A stretch of 64,000 nucleotides of DNA from Pseudomaricurvus alcaniphilus (GTDB lineage Bacteria; Pseudomonadota; Gammaproteobacteria; Pseudomonadales; Cellvibrionaceae), in NCBI RefSeq assembly GCF_011440395.1, contig NZ_JAAOIX010000001.1, positions 682,001 through 746,000 on the forward strand, in the 5' to 3' direction. Positions 27,468-36,222 of the stretch are shown here, piece after piece. The notes below the pieces were generated by a model. That model did no database searches and was not told the DNA's origin. It saw only the letters and a list, made by a program, of their open reading frames with translations. A program made the position numbers and the translations under genes. Within the stretch, counting starts at the first letter, position 1. The number at the start of each line of letters is the position of its first letter.

Positions 27468-28142
27468 CTACAGACTATTGGCGGTAAAGGAGACGATTCG
27501 GCTGATGGCTGCCAGGCTGCGGCCGGACTCCTCTGCCCAGCGATTAAAGGTGGCCTGCACCGCCGCCAGGTCGCGCTTGCTAGTCGGCATCTTAGTGACC
27601 ACCGCCTCCGCTTTCAGGACACTGACCACGTCGTCGGTGAGCAGAAAGGTATCCTTGCCCACCATGCGCAAAAACCGCGGCGCCGACTGCCCTCCGAGTT
27701 GGGCTCCCTGCTTTTTCAGCAATAGCCACAGCTCGACGATCGACTCCCCCGGCCAGGCGGCGATAAAATTGCCAAAGCAGCCGTGTTGCTTACTCACTTC
27801 CAACATCCAGCTGGCATTGGCGCGCACCGCCTTGATCTTGCCGAAATGCCGGATAATGTTCGGGTTGTGCGCCAGCGTTTCCAGTTCGTCATCCGCCAGC
27901 ATCGCCACCCGCCAGGGATCAAAGCCGTGAAACGCCTGTTCGAACGCGGGCCACTTGGCGTCGACCATGGAGTGCTTCAGACCGGCGCGAAAAATACGTC
28001 GACTCAGCTCCGACAAATAGCGGTCATCGGTGAGCTCGCACAACTCCTGGCTGGTGCGCACCTCGGGCAGGCCGGCCTCTACTGCGCGAGCGCTGCCCTT
28101 GTGCAGCACCGCAGTGGCATAGACAGACTGAAAACTGCGCAT
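27468..28142 (-). CDS. DNA-3-methyladenine glycosylase I-like protein
   Basis: A 224-residue helix-hairpin-helix glycosylase of the Tag superfamily, expected to excise 3-methyladenine from alkylated DNA. The family core is visible as RRIFRAGLKHSMVDAKWPAF, FHGFDPWRVAMLADDEL, NIIRHFGKIKAVRANASWML and the later GKDTFLLTDDVVSVLKAEA. The Cys/His zinc-snap residues of E. coli Tag are not evident and the protein is about 37 residues longer, so it is a divergent branch whose activity is not assured. The ATG at 28142 (MRSFQSVYATAV) follows the msrB stop by 7 bases, so the two are co-transcribed, a plausible damage-repair pair. Confidence 0.82.
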   Translation of the reverse strand: MRSFQSVYATAVLHKGSARAVEAGLPEVRTSQELCELTDDRYLSELSRRIFRAGLKHSMVDAKWPAFEQAFHGFDPWRVAMLADDELETLAHNPNIIRHFGKIKAVRANASWMLEVSKQHGCFGNFIAAWPGESIVELWLLLKKQGAQLGGQSAPRFLRMVGKDTFLLTDDVVSVLKAEAVVTKMPTSKRDLAAVQATFNRWAEESGRSLAAISRIVSFTANSL

Positions 28143-28149
28143 CGCCGAC

Positions 28150-28593
28150 TCAGTCTTCGGAGGACGGATCGAGCAGGATCGAGGCTGAGTTAATGCAATA
28201 GCGCAGGCCGGTAGGCTGGGGGCCATCCGGGAACACGTGGCCCAAATGACAGCCGCATTTTTGGCACATCACCTCGGTGCGCCGCATGCCAAAACTGGTA
28301 TCGGTTTCTTCCGCCACCGCGGCCTCGTCCAGCGGCTGGTAAAAACTGGGCCAGCCGCAGCCGGCGTCGAACTTGGTGCCCGATTCAAACAGCGGGGTGC
28401 CACAGCAGCGGCACTGGTATTGACCCGCCGTGGTGGTATTCCAGTACTCCCCGGTAAAGGCACGCTCGGTGCCTTTTTCCCGGCAGACATGGTATTGCTC
28501 GGGGGTCAGCTTGTCGCGCCAGTATTCGTTATCCTGCAGGGCGGCCTCGAAATCCGTTTTGCCGGCATCGTTTTTTGGTGTTTGATCTGCCAT
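28150..28593 (-). CDS. msrB: Peptide-methionine (R)-S-oxide reductase MsrB
   Basis: Repairs oxidised methionine in proteins using thioredoxin. The 147-residue single-domain protein has both zinc pairs (CRCC and CQKC), the GCGWPSF substrate motif and the catalytic Cys in [10 protein letters not shown]. The N-terminus [20 protein letters not shown] is standard for the family. No signal peptide, so cytoplasmic. The ATG at 28593 is preceded by AAAAAGGAGC. First gene of an operon with the Tag-like glycosylase. Confidence 0.96.
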   Translation of the reverse strand: MADQTPKNDAGKTDFEAALQDNEYWRDKLTPEQYHVCREKGTERAFTGEYWNTTTAGQYQCRCCGTPLFESGTKFDAGCGWPSFYQPLDEAAVAEETDTSFGMRRTEVMCQKCGCHLGHVFPDGPQPTGLRYCINSASILLDPSSED

Positions 28594-28800
28594 AATTCGC
28601 TCCTTTTTACGTTATATGAAGCCTCTGCCACATTCGACAAAGAATAATGCAGGCGCTGCTTTAAATTCAGACCAACATGCCGCCCATTGGTTTACTTGCT
28701 CAAGGCCGCCTCGTCATTAACCGCGACAGCGTTTTTTCGGGCCCCTGCAACAAGTAGCACGCGGCAGCACTTTTGCCCACTCGATCGCATGGTAATGTAA

Positions 28801-30015
28801 ATGCAACGCATTGATAAATCCGAAAAACTCCACGGTGTCTGTTATGACATTCGCGGCCCGGTGCTGGACTACTCCCAACGCCTGGAGGAAGAAGGCCACA
28901 AAATCATGAAGCTCAATATCGGCAATCCGGCGCCGTTCGGCTTCGAGGCACCGGATGAAATCATTCTGGACGTGATCGCCAACTTGCGCAATGCCCAGGG
29001 TTACTGCGAGTCTCACGGCCTGTTTTCGGCACGCAAAGCCATTATGCAAGAGTGCCAGCAACTGCGCATACCCGATGTCGAGATCGACGATATCTACCTT
29101 GGCAATGGCGTCAGTGAGCTGATCGTCATGTCGATGCAGGCGCTGCTCAACAACGGCGACGAGATTCTTATCCCCTCCCCCGATTACCCGCTCTGGACCG
29201 CAGCGGTGACCCTGGCCGGCGGTACCGCCGTGCACTACCTGTGTGACGAGCAAGCCGAGTGGTTTCCGGACCTGGACGATATCAAATCGAAGATCAACAG
29301 TCGCACTCGCGGCATCGTGCTGATCAACCCCAACAACCCCACCGGGGCGGTCTACAGCCAGGCATTGCTGGAGCAAATCGTGGAGCTGGCCCGGCAGCAC
29401 AACCTGATTATTTTTGCCGATGAAATCTACAGCAAGATCCTCTACGACGACGCCGAGTTTGTGCCCATGGGCCGGCTCGCCACCGATGTGCTCTGTGTGA
29501 CTTTCAACGGCCTGTCGAAGTCCTACCGGCTGGCCGGGTTTCGCTCCGGCTGGATGATCATTAGTGGCGCCAAGTACCAGGCCTCGGGCTATATCGAGGG
29601 CCTCAACATGCTCTCGTCCATGCGCCTGTGCGCCAATGTGCCGGCCATGCTCGCCATCCAGACCGCACTCGGTGGCTACCAGAGCATCAATGAGTTGATT
29701 CTGCCCGGTGGACGCTTGCGCGAGCAGCGGGATATGGCCTGGAGCCGATTCAACGACATCCCCGGGGTCAGTTGCGTCAAACCCAAGGGCGCACTCTACC
29801 TGTTCCCGCGCCTTCATCTCGACCGCCACAAGATCCACAACGACCGGCAGATGGTGCTCGATTTCCTGGTGCAGCACAAAATCCTGCTGGTGGAAGGCAC
29901 GGCCTTCAACTGGAAAGAGCCGGACCACTTCCGGGTGGTGTTTTTACCGCGGGTGGACGAACTGGAGCGCGCGACAACCAAATTTGCCGAGTTTATCGGC
30001 CGTTACCAGCAGTAG
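28801..30015 (+). CDS. alaA: Pyridoxal-phosphate aminotransferase, AlaA type
   Basis: A 404-residue fold-type I aminotransferase that matches E. coli AlaA (YfbQ), the main glutamate-pyruvate transaminase making alanine. It has KLNIGNPAPFGFEAPDEI, the PLP-stacking region GNGVSELIVMS, NPNNPTGAVYS, the Asp in FADEIYSKI and the Schiff-base Lys in NGLSKSYRLAGFRSGW. The length equals that of E. coli AlaA (405). The gene is divergent from msrB across a 207-base gap that should hold both promoters. The next gene follows after a hairpin and a short tandem repeat. Confidence 0.93.
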   Translation: MQRIDKSEKLHGVCYDIRGPVLDYSQRLEEEGHKIMKLNIGNPAPFGFEAPDEIILDVIANLRNAQGYCESHGLFSARKAIMQECQQLRIPDVEIDDIYLGNGVSELIVMSMQALLNNGDEILIPSPDYPLWTAAVTLAGGTAVHYLCDEQAEWFPDLDDIKSKINSRTRGIVLINPNNPTGAVYSQALLEQIVELARQHNLIIFADEIYSKILYDDAEFVPMGRLATDVLCVTFNGLSKSYRLAGFRSGWMIISGAKYQASGYIEGLNMLSSMRLCANVPAMLAIQTALGGYQSINELILPGGRLREQRDMAWSRFNDIPGVSCVKPKGALYLFPRLHLDRHKIHNDRQMVLDFLVQHKILLVEGTAFNWKEPDHFRVVFLPRVDELERATTKFAEFIGRYQQ

Positions 30016-30029
30016 CTGGCAATCCGGAA

Positions 30030-30085
30030 GCACTGCCATAGCGCCGCTTTGGCAGTGCCTATGATCGGAAGTGCCTATGGCCGGA
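30030..30085 (+). other. Stem-loop plus 16-bp tandem repeat between alaA and the next gene
   Basis: GCACTGCCA (30030-30038) pairs perfectly with TGGCAGTGC (30050-30058) around an 11-base loop, with no T-run after it. It runs straight into two copies of a 16-base unit, AGTGCCTATGATCGGA and AGTGCCTATGGCCGGA (30054-30069 and 30070-30085). The element ends just before the ribosome site of the following gene and may affect its translation. Confidence 0.6.
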
Positions 30086-30101
30086 ACAGGAGGAACAAAC
30101 G

Positions 30102-30551
30102 CTGACTGACATTCATATCGACGACTTTTACAAAGACGCCGGCAAGATGCTGGTGTGGCTGTACCGTTCCTTTCCGCGCAAAAGTATGTTGCTGGTGGAG
30201 GACATCAGCGGCCCCGACACCCCGGATGAATATGGCCTGCACAGCCAGCGCCATCAATCCTGTTTCGGCGCCGCCCTGTGGCTGGCGGAGTCCGGTTACA
30301 TTCGCTACCAGGACTGCATTCGTCAGGAGGGGCTGGACCAAGTCATCTTGACCCACAAGGCCTTTACCCTGCTGTCGGCGCGGGCCACCTTTATCAGCGA
30401 GGACGCCTTTAGTGACCGCAGCCTGCCCACGTCCGTGCAGGAAAACCAGCAGACCAACATTCACCAACTGCGCCAGGCCCTGAATTCCGGCGCCTCGCAA
30501 CAGATTCGCCAGGTGATGCAGCACCTGCTGCTGCAGTCGCGCCACCACTGA
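30102..30551 (+). CDS. Conserved-type protein of unknown function, probable CTG start
   Basis: A soluble protein of 149 residues if read from the CTG at 30102, or 134 from the ATG at 30147. The CTG has a textbook AGGAGG 8 bases upstream, and the extra residues (TDIHIDDFYKDAGK) continue the helical pattern. The ATG has no ribosome site. No ATG, GTG or TTG lies in frame near the AGGAGG. Visible segments are LYRSFPRKSMLLVEDISGPD, HQSCFGAALWLAESGYIRY and DQVILTHKAFTLLSA, which looks like a compact helix-rich domain. It follows alaA in the same direction. I cannot assign a function. Confidence 0.7.
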   Translation: MTDIHIDDFYKDAGKMLVWLYRSFPRKSMLLVEDISGPDTPDEYGLHSQRHQSCFGAALWLAESGYIRYQDCIRQEGLDQVILTHKAFTLLSARATFISEDAFSDRSLPTSVQENQQTNIHQLRQALNSGASQQIRQVMQHLLLQSRHH

Positions 30552-30703
30552 GCGGCGGCGGTAAAAGCTGCCCGGCGACGGCATGGTGCCGGTTGCCGCC
30601 CGGACTTTAGCTAGCGAAGCGGCCACCCGGTTTTATTGCGAGAACATTTGTGCTGGCGACGTTTTTGTTGCAGGCATTGCACGCCCATCCAGGGAAAACC
30701 CTG

Positions 30704-31627
30704 TCACTGAAACCGAAAACTCAGCAACTTCAATTGCCGCCGGGCATCGATATCCGGAAAATCTTCTGCGCCGGGCAGGCGCTCCAGAAACTGGCACCGG
30801 GGGCACTCCTCCTGCACCAGCTGCTGTAAAAAATCCGCCCCCAGCTCCGGCGAGTTCAGGCATAGCAACACCTCGCCTCCCGCCTGCATAAACTCCGGCA
30901 AGCGCCGCACCAATTTGCGGTAATCCCGCTCGGCGACAAAACTGCCCGGCTGAAATGACGGTGGATCGATGATGGCGATCTGGTAGGGGCCCGGACGCCG
31001 AATCCGGCTCCAGGATTTGAGTATATTGAGCGGCAAAAAATCGATATTGTCGGTGCCTAAACCGTTCAGGCGATGGTTGTCGCGCCCGCGACCCAGGGCG
31101 GCACGACTCATATCGACATTCACCACCGCCGCCGCCCCGGCCTGTTGCGCCACCACGGAAAATGCACAGGTGTAGGCAAATAAATTGAGCACCTTTTTAC
31201 CCGCGGCGCGAGCCGCCAGCCAGCGCCGCCCCGGTTCCATATCGAGAAAAAAGCCGCAATTCTGGCTGCTGCCGAACTGCAGGGCGAAGCGCGTGCCAGC
31301 CCGGCGGGCGTAGACCTGCTGCGGCAACTCACCCCAGGCACACTGCAGTGGCGCCCCCGGCAGATAGCGGCGCTGCACCAGCACCCCCTGCAAGCCCTCA
31401 ACCTCGGCCAACTGCGCCAGCTGCGCCACAATCTGCGCCTCAATATCGGCCTCCGCCGACGCCTTGAAAAAAGTCGCCAGTAAAATCGGATGATAAAAAT
31501 CGACGGTGACCTGCTCAAAGCCCGGATAACAGCCCCCGCGACCGTGCAACAGACGGCAGCTGTCACTGCTCTCCGGCGCGGCAATCGCTGCCAGCCGCGC
31601 CCGTGTTCGCTCCAGCACCGGGGTCAC
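30704..31627 (-). CDS. Class I SAM-dependent methyltransferase, RlmI/RlmK-like
   Basis: A 307-residue methyltransferase. The SAM motif is VLNLFAYTCAFSVVAQQAGA, followed by NVDMSRAALGRGRDNH and the catalytic-type DPPSF motif in IAIIDPPSFQPGSF, the pattern of COG1092 23S rRNA cytosine methyltransferases. Here the N-terminal region is shorter than in RlmI and no PUA domain is seen, so the substrate is uncertain. I start at the GTG at 31627, which overlaps the upstream stop as GTGA; a longer frame to 31714 would sit inside the neighbouring gene. Last gene of a six-gene minus-strand operon. Confidence 0.85.
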   Translation of the reverse strand: MTPVLERTRARLAAIAAPESSDSCRLLHGRGGCYPGFEQVTVDFYHPILLATFFKASAEADIEAQIVAQLAQLAEVEGLQGVLVQRRYLPGAPLQCAWGELPQQVYARRAGTRFALQFGSSQNCGFFLDMEPGRRWLAARAAGKKVLNLFAYTCAFSVVAQQAGAAAVVNVDMSRAALGRGRDNHRLNGLGTDNIDFLPLNILKSWSRIRRPGPYQIAIIDPPSFQPGSFVAERDYRKLVRRLPEFMQAGGEVLLCLNSPELGADFLQQLVQEECPRCQFLERLPGAEDFPDIDARRQLKLLSFRFQ

Positions 31628-32823
31628 AGATCTGCTGTCCCGGCTGCGGCCGGCGCCCCCAGTGGATACAATATCTGGTCGCGGTAGCCGGTAATCACCG
31701 CGATATAACCGCACCAGTCACGATCCAGCTGCGGATCGTTGCTGTCCATCAACAATGGCCGCCCCTGCAACTGCTTGATCTTGGTTTTGGTGGCCAACAC
31801 CCAGACGTTATCCCGGCCGGCGCGCCGCAGTACCTGTGGACTCAGCTGCTGATTGCCACGCCCAAACAGCGCCCCCTGGCCGCCGGTGACCGACACCACC
31901 ACCACCACTTCACCAGTGTGCCGGGCCAGCAGCATTTCCAGTTGTGGTGCCGAGACATCCGCGGCCAGCAGCTGTTCGTTACAAATCACATCCACACCGA
32001 GCAGGGTCGAGGGCAGCCCCAGCTCATCCATCACCGGCCGGGTAGTCGTCCCGGCGCCCAGCACATAGAGCGTATCGGCCACCATTCGCTCGCGCACTTC
32101 CGCGCCGATATCCTCCAGTACCAGCGCTTCCACCTCGCGGCCGCCGTCCTTGGTGCTCTGTACAAAATGACCGAACTCGGGCACCCGCATCTGGCCAAAG
32201 CAGCGGCTTTGCACGACCCCCCGGCGCAGGGCAGCCTCATCGATATCCCGCACCTCACGACTGCGTAAATCCACCAGCTGGCCAGTCATCATCGCCAGCA
32301 GGATTTCCGCTGCCGCCTCCGGCGAAATGGCGAACACCCCGGAGTGCATCTTGACCCCGGCCGGCACCCCCAGTACTGGCAGCTGTTCGCCCACCACCGT
32401 ACAGATGTCCCGCGCGGTGCCGTCACCGCCGACAAACAGCAACAAATCCGGCTGTTGCGCCAACATCAGTCGGGCCGCCAACTGTGTATCCCGGGCGCGG
32501 CTATGAGTCGCACTGGCCATGGGCAGCACCTGCACCTGAAAACCACATTCCTCAGCTACCGTTTGCCCCATCGCCGCCGGACAGGTGACCAGTGTCACCT
32601 TATCACCGACCCGCTCGAACAAGCGCTGCAGCAGGCGCCGGGCGCGAGCGCCGGCGCGCAGCTCCGCCCCATCAGCCAGGGCCTGCTCGACCAGTTCCCG
32701 GTCGTCACTGCCCTTGAGGCCGGCTGGGCCACCGACCCCCGCAAACGGGTTGATAATCAGTCCCAGGCGAATTGGGCTGATGGATTGATCGCCATCGCTG
32801 TTGCTCATATGAGTATCTACCAT
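31624..32823 (-). CDS. ATP-NAD kinase-like protein (COG3199 group)
   Basis: A 399-residue protein with the NAD-kinase/diacylglycerol-kinase fold. LGLIINPFAGVGGPAGLKGS is at the N-terminus, the hallmark GGDGTARD is near residue 130, and GVPAGVKMHSGVFA follows. It is longer than housekeeping NAD kinase (about 290 residues) and belongs to the group predicted to phosphorylate NAD using ATP or polyphosphate. A second ATG at 32808 is an alternative start. It lies 33 bases downstream of pdxB and overlaps the methyltransferase start by 4 bases. Confidence 0.85.
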   Translation of the reverse strand: MVDTHMSNSDGDQSISPIRLGLIINPFAGVGGPAGLKGSDDRELVEQALADGAELRAGARARRLLQRLFERVGDKVTLVTCPAAMGQTVAEECGFQVQVLPMASATHSRARDTQLAARLMLAQQPDLLLFVGGDGTARDICTVVGEQLPVLGVPAGVKMHSGVFAISPEAAAEILLAMMTGQLVDLRSREVRDIDEAALRRGVVQSRCFGQMRVPEFGHFVQSTKDGGREVEALVLEDIGAEVRERMVADTLYVLGAGTTTRPVMDELGLPSTLLGVDVICNEQLLAADVSAPQLEMLLARHTGEVVVVVSVTGGQGALFGRGNQQLSPQVLRRAGRDNVWVLATKTKIKQLQGRPLLMDSNDPQLDRDWCGYIAVITGYRDQILYPLGAPAAAGTADL

Positions 32824-32856
32824 GGTTCTGTTGCGCGAGTCGCTATAGCGGTTGCA

Positions 32857-34011
32857 CTAGAAATAACCCACGACGGGAAAACCCAGCAACGCCAGGTCCC
32901 TGGCGATCGCGGCGCCTTCAGTCGTGGCCGGCACACCACTGACGGGGTAGTGGCTAAATTCCCGTCGCTGGCGATAGTTTTTGCGCAGCTGATCGAAGTA
33001 TTCCGGCCGCCCGGTGGTCATGGACAGCAGTTGGCGCAGGTTGTGGTCGTCCTCACAAATATCGTAAGCGGCGATAATCGCGCTGTTGAGCAGGGCCTGG
33101 CGGTCACCGCTGGGCAATTTGATCTCGCCCAATGCACCCTGCTGCGGGTTCGCCAACTGCTCCACCGTGATTTCCGGCTGGCGCCCCAGGTGACGGCACA
33201 GGGCCTGATAGATCAGGGCGGTGCCTGCCACTTTGCCATCAAAACTGTAGCCCGCAATGTGGGGTGAACCGAGATCCACCAGTTGCAACAGGTCGATATC
33301 GATGCCCGGTTCCGGCTCCCACACATCCAGCACCACGGTAAGATCCCGGCGCCGCTGTAAAACTTTTTTTAACGCCTGGTTATCGATCACGCCGCCGCGG
33401 CCGGCACTGATCAATACCGTCCCCGGTCGCAGCTGCTGCAGAACCTGGGCATCGAGCAGGTGCCAACTGGGATAGGGCCCGGTTGTGGTCAGCGGCGCGT
33501 GCAGGCAAATCACCGGCGCCGCCAGCACCTGCTCGAGGCTGGCCAGGTCGGGGTTTTGCTGCCCGGTGAGCAGCGGGTCATAGCACTTGCAGGGCAGCCC
33601 CAGGGCGCGCAACTGGCGGTACAACAAGCCGCCAACGTTACCGCAACCGACAATGCCGAATTCAGCGTCGAGCCAGTCGGGCTTGACCCGCGCCAGGGCG
33701 CTGAGCACGTATTCGACCACCGACCTGGCGTTGCAGCCCGGCGCACTGCTCCAACTGATAGCGCGGCGCTGCAGATAGTCCACATCCAGGTGATCCGTGC
33801 CTATGGTGCAGGTACCCACAAACTGCACGGCACTGTGGTCGAGCAGCTCGGCTCCCACCGCGGTGACCGAGCGCACCAACAATACATCCGCGTCGCGCAC
33901 CTGGGCGGCGCAGATTGAGCGACCGGGATAGGTGCGAATACGGCCGAGCTCGCCGAAGAACTCTTGCAGCAGGGGAATGTTTTCGTCAGCGACAATATTC
34001 AATTTGTTCAT
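32857..34011 (-). CDS. pdxB: Erythronate-4-phosphate dehydrogenase (PdxB)
   Basis: Second step of the DXP-independent pyridoxal phosphate pathway, oxidising 4-phospho-erythronate with NAD. The 384-residue 2-hydroxyacid dehydrogenase starts NIVADENIPLLQEFFGELG, a PdxB signature. The Rossmann motif is FGIVGCGNVGGLLYRQL, the catalytic Arg lies in SAGRGGVIDNQAL and the catalytic His in GSPHIAGYSFDGK. The C-terminal dimerisation domain is complete. The start ATG at 34011 overlaps the stop of the exonuclease gene (ATGA), so translation is probably coupled. Confidence 0.96.
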   Translation of the reverse strand: MNKLNIVADENIPLLQEFFGELGRIRTYPGRSICAAQVRDADVLLVRSVTAVGAELLDHSAVQFVGTCTIGTDHLDVDYLQRRAISWSSAPGCNARSVVEYVLSALARVKPDWLDAEFGIVGCGNVGGLLYRQLRALGLPCKCYDPLLTGQQNPDLASLEQVLAAPVICLHAPLTTTGPYPSWHLLDAQVLQQLRPGTVLISAGRGGVIDNQALKKVLQRRRDLTVVLDVWEPEPGIDIDLLQLVDLGSPHIAGYSFDGKVAGTALIYQALCRHLGRQPEITVEQLANPQQGALGEIKLPSGDRQALLNSAIIAAYDICEDDHNLRQLLSMTTGRPEYFDQLRKNYRQRREFSHYPVSGVPATTEGAAIARDLALLGFPVVGYF

Positions 34012-34946
34012 ACAGCCTCCGCGGCCCGATCAAAACCTGCCAGCAAGCTCCCGCCGAAACCCATGCGCTGGCAGAAGTCGGCGAACTGCTCCCGTTCAGC
34101 ACCGCCCCGCCGCAGCTCTGCAGGATCGACCTGCAATTCCACATCGGTGACGATTTTCGCCAGTCGCTGCGCCAGTGCCACCTGCTCGCGCCAGTTCAGC
34201 AGTTTAGTCGCCAGGCTTTTAGCGCCGCGTATTCCCTGCGCCGGCAACTCATCCAGGCGCTGGTACAGGGTTTCGATATCGCCGGCAAATTGCAGCAGCG
34301 CGCCGGCGGTTTTCGCGCCTATCCCCGGCACCCCCGGGATATCGTCGATGCTGTCGCCGACCAGTGCCAGGTAATCCACCAGCTGTTCCGGCCAGACACC
34401 AAAACGCTGGTGGATATGTTCCCGGTACAGCGGCTGGCTATCGGAATTGCGGCCAGCGGTGCCGTAATCCCAGAGGCAATCCTGTGGCCGCAGCAACAGC
34501 TGGCCCAAGTCCTTGTCACGGGTCAACAGCGCCACCGGTGTCGCCGGCTCGACCCGGTGCAACAGCTGCATCAGCGAGCCCAGCAAGTCATCCGCCTCGT
34601 AACGATCGCTGGCAAAGCTGGCTATGCCCAACAGCCTGGTCACCTGCTGGCAAGCAGCGAGCTGAAACGCCAGCGCCTCGTCTGGCAGCACCCGACTGCT
34701 CTTGTAGGCGGGGTAGATTTCATTGCGAAAGCAGGACTCCAAACTCTCATCAAAGCAGGCGGCAATAAGCCGGGGCCGCTGCTCGGTCAGCAGGCGCAAC
34801 AAAAACCGCGTATAGCCGTATACCGCCCCGGTGCCATGCCCCTCGACACTGGACCAGTGATCCGGCATGGAAAAGTAATAGCGGAATATAAAGATGGAGG
34901 CGTCCAGCAGACAGGCCGGCGCAGCACTGCCAGCGCCGCCCGTCAT
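34008..34946 (-). CDS. xni: 5'-3' exonuclease of the FEN family (Xni-like)
   Basis: A 312-residue flap-endonuclease-type nuclease without a polymerase domain. Metal-site motifs are LLDASIFIFRYYF, AACFDESLESCFRNEIYPAYK, DRYEADDLLGSLM and LLTRDKDLGQLL, and the helix-hairpin-helix DNA-binding loop is IPGVPGIGAKTAGALL. E. coli Xni is about 251 residues, so this version is longer. The ATG at 34946 overlaps the epmC stop as ATGA. It presumably processes DNA flaps or RNA primers in support of Pol I. Confidence 0.9.
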   Translation of the reverse strand: MTGGAGSAAPACLLDASIFIFRYYFSMPDHWSSVEGHGTGAVYGYTRFLLRLLTEQRPRLIAACFDESLESCFRNEIYPAYKSSRVLPDEALAFQLAACQQVTRLLGIASFASDRYEADDLLGSLMQLLHRVEPATPVALLTRDKDLGQLLLRPQDCLWDYGTAGRNSDSQPLYREHIHQRFGVWPEQLVDYLALVGDSIDDIPGVPGIGAKTAGALLQFAGDIETLYQRLDELPAQGIRGAKSLATKLLNWREQVALAQRLAKIVTDVELQVDPAELRRGGAEREQFADFCQRMGFGGSLLAGFDRAAEAV

Positions 34947-35563
34947 ACCCGGTGCAACCGGTAATGAGCCGGGTTCAGTGGCTCGCCCACGCCGGATTGG
35001 CGCGCCAGCGCCGCCACAAACGCGGCCGCTCGCCGCGGTAGCCCGGCACCACAAAACGCCAGCACCTGCTGGTAAATCGCCTGCTTGAAAGTGAGCGATG
35101 GACCCAATCCCGCCGCCAGGTTATCGGCACTGACCTTGAAATCCCGCCCGGCCGCAACGGAGAACAACCACTCAAGGGCCTGCGGCTTGACTTCCACTCG
35201 CTCAAATTCCGCCTGCTGCGTGCTGCTGCGACCGTCGGCCGCATACCAGTAGCCGTAATCCTCCAATTGCCGGCGCCGGGCGCCAGCCACACACCAGTGC
35301 GCCACTTCGTGCAGGGCGCTGGCGGCGTAGTCGTGGCGGTAGATAATGCGGTGGCAGGTGCTGTCGCCGCTGGCCGGCAGGTACAACGGCTCGTCACCAT
35401 TACCCTGTAAAACAGTCTGGTAGCGCTGCAGAAACACCTGCTGGAAAGCCGCCTCAATGGCGCCAGCGTCCAGCACCTTGACCGGTTCGGGCGCGATCGC
35501 TTCAGGCAGCGGGCGCTCCGGTGTCAAGCAGCGCGGCGGCGCTTCGGATTCCGTCAGGCTCAC
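34943..35563 (-). CDS. epmC: Elongation factor P hydroxylase (EpmC/YfcM-like)
   Basis: About 206 residues with the EpmC hallmarks: YRHDYAASALHEVAHWCVAG, in which HEVAH is the metal site, the following RRRQLEDYGYWYAADGRS, and VEVKPQALEWLFSVAAGR. EpmC hydroxylates the lysylated lysine of elongation factor P. EpmA and EpmB are not in this window. The GTG at 35563 overlaps the stop of the GGCT gene as GTGA and is the preferred start. Third-from-last start in a tightly packed chain of small genes. Confidence 0.92.
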   Translation of the reverse strand: MSLTESEAPPRCLTPERPLPEAIAPEPVKVLDAGAIEAAFQQVFLQRYQTVLQGNGDEPLYLPASGDSTCHRIIYRHDYAASALHEVAHWCVAGARRRQLEDYGYWYAADGRSSTQQAEFERVEVKPQALEWLFSVAAGRDFKVSADNLAAGLGPSLTFKQAIYQQVLAFCGAGLPRRAAAFVAALARQSGVGEPLNPAHYRLHRV

Positions 35564-36030
35564 CACGCCGCCTCGACTTCTTCCCGGCATGGGGTCTGCA
35601 GGAGATCTTGATAATAACTCTCTGATAAAAACTCGCGACCGGCCAGCAGGTGCTCCACATACCAGCGCGCGGGCAACAAATCATCGGCGATCATGGCGCG
35701 ATTGGCCACATACACCCAGGCCGGGATATCGCCTTCCGCGGTCGCCACACTGTAGATTTCCCGACTGTAAAACCTGGGCGTGCCCTCGAACGGGTCCATT
35801 TTAGCGATTTCCCGGGCACTGGAGAGTTCATAGAGCACACCTTCCACGGTGCCCTGCGGGGCGTGCACGATATTCGCATAGGACATATTGGGAGCGTCGG
35901 AGGCACGCTTGTTAAACGCCAGCGCCACTCGGGCCAGGCGACCGGGCAAAACCCGCTGGAATTGCAATTGCCTGGCCCGCATGCGCTGGGGATTCATATT
36001 GGAGCCGTAGGCAAAATAATAACTACTCAA
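35560..36030 (-). CDS. Gamma-glutamylcyclotransferase-like protein
   Basis: A 156-residue protein of the GGCT/AIG2-like fold. The substrate loop YFAYGSNMNP is at the very N-terminus, and the acidic catalytic region AREIAKMDPFEG follows at about residues 74-85. Family members release 5-oxoproline from gamma-glutamyl peptides or amines. The exact substrate cannot be read. The ATG at 36030 is the first gene of a six-gene operon (GGCT, EpmC, Xni, PdxB, NAD-kinase-like, methyltransferase). The gap upstream (36031-36222) contains a TTGACA and should carry the operon promoter. Confidence 0.88.
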   Translation of the reverse strand: MSSYYFAYGSNMNPQRMRARQLQFQRVLPGRLARVALAFNKRASDAPNMSYANIVHAPQGTVEGVLYELSSAREIAKMDPFEGTPRFYSREIYSVATAEGDIPAWVYVANRAMIADDLLPARWYVEHLLAGREFLSESYYQDLLQTPCREEVEAAW

Positions 36031-36222
36031 GTCTCATTCCCTCGGGTTTCTTCATAATCAAACGCTATTAAAAAAAATCCACAAAGTATTGTGCTTTTTG
36101 ACATCAGGATATACCTTATGCCGTGAAGGTGTACAAAAGTACATCCGCCTCATCGGTAAACACAGCTGCTTGGCATTCTGCCAAACCCTGCCATACCCGG
36201 GGCCATTCTTGGAGGTGGTATT

